Of a DNA stretch of 16,977 bases, positions 14,826 to 16,977 are shown piece after piece. How positions within the stretch are numbered: the stretch's first letter is position 1; each line of letters begins with the position of its first letter. The position numbers were made by a program, and so were the translations under genes. This DNA comes from Epulopiscium sp. Nele67-Bin004 (GTDB lineage: Bacteria; Bacillota_A; Clostridia; Lachnospirales; Cellulosilyticaceae). The notes under the pieces were generated by a model. It made no database searches, was not told the DNA's origin, and saw only the letters and a list, made by a program, of their open reading frames with translations. The stretch lies in NCBI GenBank assembly GCA_002007315.1, contig LNZQ01000052.1, forward strand, positions 1 through 16,977, in the 5' to 3' direction.

Positions 14826-16380
14826 ACTTTGCAAATTCAATTGCTCGTGTTTCACGTATAATGTTAACTTTGATTTGTCCTGGATAATCCAAATCTTTTT
14901 CGATTTGTTTTGTGATGTCTCTAGCCAATATTGGTAAGCCATCATCATTAATTTTATCAGGTACAACCATAATTCTCACTTCACGCCCTGCTTGAATTGC
15001 ATATGATTTTTCTACCCCTTCAAATGAAGTTGTAATTTCTTCAAGTTGTTGTAAACGTTTGATATAAGTTTCTAAAGTTTCACGTCTCGCCCCTGGACGT
15101 GCTGCCGAAATAGTGTCAGCTGCTTGCACTAATATTGCTATTGCCGACTCTGCTTCAACATCACCGTGATGTGATTCTATTGAATTAATTACTACTGCAT
15201 TTTCGCCGTATTTTCTGCACAAATCAGCTCCCACCGTAACATGCGAGCCTTCAACATCATTATCTAGCGATTTTCCAATGTCATGTAGCAGTCCCGCTCT
15301 TTTTGCAAGTCTAATATCAAGACCAAGTTCCGCTGCCATTACACCACATAAGTTTGCTACTTCTATAGAATGTCTTAATACATTTTGTCCGTAGCTAGTT
15401 CTAAACTTCATTTTTCCAAGTAATCTTATAATTTCTGGGTGAATACCATGTACACCTGTTTCAAATGTTGCAGCTTCACCTTCTTCACGAATTATAACTT
15501 CTATTTCTTTTCGTGCCTTATCAACCATTTCTTCAATTCTTGCCGGGTGAATTCTACCGTCTATAATTAGTTTTTCTAATGCTATACGAGCGATTTCTCT
15601 CCTTATTAAATCAAATCCTGATAATATAACCGCCTCTGGTGTATCATCAATAATTAAATCAATACCTGTCAAAGTTTCTAATGTTCGTATATTTCGTCCT
15701 TCACGTCCTATTATACGTCCTTTCATCTCATCATTAGGTAATGTTACTACTGATACTGTTGAGTCAACCACGTGGTCAGCTGCACACTTTTGTATCGCCG
15801 TTGTTAAAATTTCACGTGCTTTTTTGTCGGCTTCTAGTTTTGTTTGATACTCAACATCCTTGATTAGTATAGCCGACTCATGTTTGATTTCATTTTCTAG
15901 TGTTTGTAGTAGTACTTCTTTTGCTTCTTGAGCCGTAATTCGTGCAACTTTTTCAAGTTCTTCAAATTTTTTGGCTTCAAGGTCTTCAATGTTAATTTTA
16001 GTTTTTTCGACCTTATCTAATTTCTTTTGTATTTGTTCTTCTTTTTGTTCGATTGCTAAGCTACGTTTGTCTATTGATTCTTCTTTATTTAACAATCTTT
16101 TTTCTAGTTGTTGTAGTTCTGTTCTACGTTCTTTTGCTTCTTGTTCTGTTTCATTTTTTAGTTTAATATTTTCTTCTTTTGCTTCAAGCAACAATTCCCT
16201 TTTTTTAGAGTCGCCTAGTTTTGTTGCATCTTCTATAATAGTTGTAGCTTTTTGTTCTGCTGATTGTATTATTGATTCTGCAATTCCTAATTGTTTTTCT
16301 ATTATATTTTTTCTATATAAAAATCCAATTAAAGATCCGATTATTAAACTAGCTATCGCACATATTATTGTCGTCGTAAT
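14824..16380 (-). CDS. rny: Ribonuclease Y
   Basis: A membrane-tethered endoribonuclease that starts mRNA decay in Firmicutes. From the proposed start it has 518 residues, against about 520 in Bacillus. One N-terminal membrane helix (about 1-22) is followed by a long coiled coil (about 30-180). A KH RNA-binding domain carries GRIIGREG at 221-228. The HD catalytic domain has its first His in RHS (337), the LLHDIGK pair at 366-367, SHHGD at 404-406 and the final metal Asp in QAAD (422). The C-terminal domain ends [11 protein letters not shown]. No ATG lies between the promoter and the membrane helix. AGGGAGG at 16395-16389 points to an ATT at 16380, eight bases on. A GTG at 16389 would overlap that ribosome site. 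recX, often found between recA and rny, is absent. Confidence 0.95.
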   Translation of the reverse strand: MTTTIICAIASLIIGSLIGFLYRKNIIEKQLGIAESIIQSAEQKATTIIEDATKLGDSKKRELLLEAKEENIKLKNETEQEAKERRTELQQLEKRLLNKEESIDKRSLAIEQKEEQIQKKLDKVEKTKINIEDLEAKKFEELEKVARITAQEAKEVLLQTLENEIKHESAILIKDVEYQTKLEADKKAREILTTAIQKCAADHVVDSTVSVVTLPNDEMKGRIIGREGRNIRTLETLTGIDLIIDDTPEAVILSGFDLIRREIARIALEKLIIDGRIHPARIEEMVDKARKEIEVIIREEGEAATFETGVHGIHPEIIRLLGKMKFRTSYGQNVLRHSIEVANLCGVMAAELGLDIRLAKRAGLLHDIGKSLDNDVEGSHVTVGADLCRKYGENAVVINSIESHHGDVEAESAIAILVQAADTISAARPGARRETLETYIKRLQQLEEITTSFEGVEKSYAIQAGREVRIMVVPDKINDDGLPILARDITKQIEKDLDYPGQIKVNIIRETRAIEFAK

Positions 16381-16395
16381 GATTTCCACCTCCCT
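16378..16395 (-). promoter_or_regulatory. Ribosome binding site and proposed AUU start of rny
   Basis: The minus strand reads AGGGAGGTGGAAATCATT. AGGGAGGTG is a near-perfect match to the 16S 3' end. The only in-frame codon at normal distance is ATT at 16380-16378. The ATGs at 16422-16417 sit at the predicted transcription start and have no ribosome site. Confidence 0.6.
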
Positions 16396-16423
16396 AGTAT
16401 TTTTGTATACAAATAACATCATA

Positions 16424-16452
16424 ATTGTATAACGTTTTAAAAAGGCTGTCAA
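16424..16452 (-). promoter_or_regulatory. Sigma-A promoter of rny
   Basis: A perfect TTGACA (16452-16447), a 17-base spacer and TACAAT (16429-16424) on the minus strand. The expected start is near 16417, giving a leader of about 35 bases. It lies just after the recA stop, so rny need not depend on recA transcription. Confidence 0.9.
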
Positions 16453-16488
16453 CCCTTATACTAAAGAGGTTTCCTCATTATTTAATGA

Positions 16489-16977
16489 TTATTGTGCTTC
16501 TTCAACTAGTTCTTTCTTATCATCTGCTTCTAAAAGATGATTGTCTATATCAATATTGAAGTGTTTTTTGATAGCTTCTTCAATCTCATCTAACAGTTCT
16601 GGGCTATCTTTTAGATAGATTTTTGCATTTTCACGCCCTTGTCCAAGTCTAGTATCTCCATATGAATACCAAGCACCACTTTTATTCACTATGTTTATGC
16701 TTGCACCAAGGTCAATCACATCGCCTTCTCTTGATATACCTTCACCATACATAATATCAAATTCTGCTTGTTGGAATGGTGGTGCAACTTTATTTTTAAC
16801 TACTTTTACTCTAGTTCTGTTTCCAACAAAGTCATTATTTTGTTTTAATGACTCAATTTTTCTAATGTCTAAACGCACTGAAGAATAAAATTTAAGTGCA
16901 CGTCCACCTGGTGTAGTTTCTGGGCTACCAAACATTATCCCAACTTTTTCACGTAATTGGTTTATAAATATAACTGT
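16489..16977 (-). CDS. recA: Recombinase RecA, C-terminal part (5' end outside the window)
   Basis: The visible 162 codons run from [17 protein letters not shown] to the stop. The RecA-specific phrases [22 protein letters not shown] and SSVRLDIR identify the L2/DNA-binding end of the ATPase core. The C-terminal domain follows, including [20 protein letters not shown], and the acidic tail KKELVEEAQ. RecA forms filaments on single-stranded DNA for recombination and SOS induction. No frameshift is visible. The start, Walker motifs and any LexA-box promoter lie beyond the right edge. Confidence 0.97.
   Translation of the reverse strand, partial: TVIFINQLREKVGIMFGSPETTPGGRALKFYSSVRLDIRKIESLKQNNDFVGNRTRVKVVKNKVAPPFQQAEFDIMYGEGISREGDVIDLGASINIVNKSGAWYSYGDTRLGQGRENAKIYLKDSPELLDEIEEAIKKHFNIDIDNHLLEADDKKELVEEAQ

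Noticed and set aside
15971..16432. Open plus-strand frame opposite the rny coiled coil
   Set aside because: Ser/Phe-rich antisense of a Lys/Glu-rich coiled coil, without start signals; the sense gene is certain.
16381..16452. Upstream extension of rny starting at a TTG or at the ATG pair
   Set aside because: The TTG is the first three bases of the -35 TTGACA, and the ATGs lie at the predicted transcription start without a ribosome site.
16462..16480. Small hairpin after the recA stop
   Set aside because: Only eight pairs with one mismatch and a three-base loop, and no U-tract follows, so a terminator cannot be supported.

Overview
The window is AT-rich and almost fully coding. It looks like the chromosome of a motile, probably endospore-forming low-GC Firmicute of the Clostridia. 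This rests on the gene order, the strong AGGAGG-type ribosome sites, RNase Y next to recA, a SpoIIM-family protein, and an early flagellar operon in the order flgB-flgC-fliE-fliF-fliG-fliH-fliI-fliJ-(ylxF-type)-fliK-flgD-flgE. A Lachnospirales/Cellulosilyticum/Epulonipiscium-like host is possible, but the sequence alone does not fix the genus. Nearly everything is on the minus strand, so transcription runs from high to low coordinates.

Region 1 (16977 to about 13500): the 3' end of recA, then rny (RNase Y) with its own sigma-A promoter and an intrinsic terminator. Next comes aspB (class I aminotransferase), whose promoter starts just after that terminator. A bidirectional terminator at 13494-13530 separates aspB from a plus-strand gene for a small NfeD-like membrane protein. 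rny has no usable ATG near its start and probably initiates at an AUU codon.

Region 2 (13079 to 12370): the NfeD-like gene is divergent from a diverged spoIIM-family gene.

Region 3 (12291 to 1): a sigma-A-type promoter (-35 TTGCAA, 17 bp, -10 GATAAT) starts the flagellar operon. The order follows assembly: proximal rod (FlgB, FlgC, FliE), MS-ring (FliF), rotor switch (FliG), export ATPase group (FliH, FliI, FliJ), a membrane-anchored coiled-coil protein of the YlxF/MotE type, hook-length control (FliK), hook cap (FlgD) and hook (FlgE). Genes are spaced by 60 bases or less and several overlap, which suggests translational coupling. The operon then carries a second, diverged flgE directly downstream of the first, separated by an 80-base spacer with an RNA hairpin. 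This second copy runs off the window a few codons before its expected stop.

No gene-free stretch exceeds 300 bases. I see no tRNA, rRNA, CRISPR array, insertion sequence or prophage. No wholly new system is evident. The points most worth a second look are the tandem divergent flgE pair with its spacer hairpin, the probable AUU start of rny, the triple beta-module tail of FlgD, and the divergent SpoIIM.
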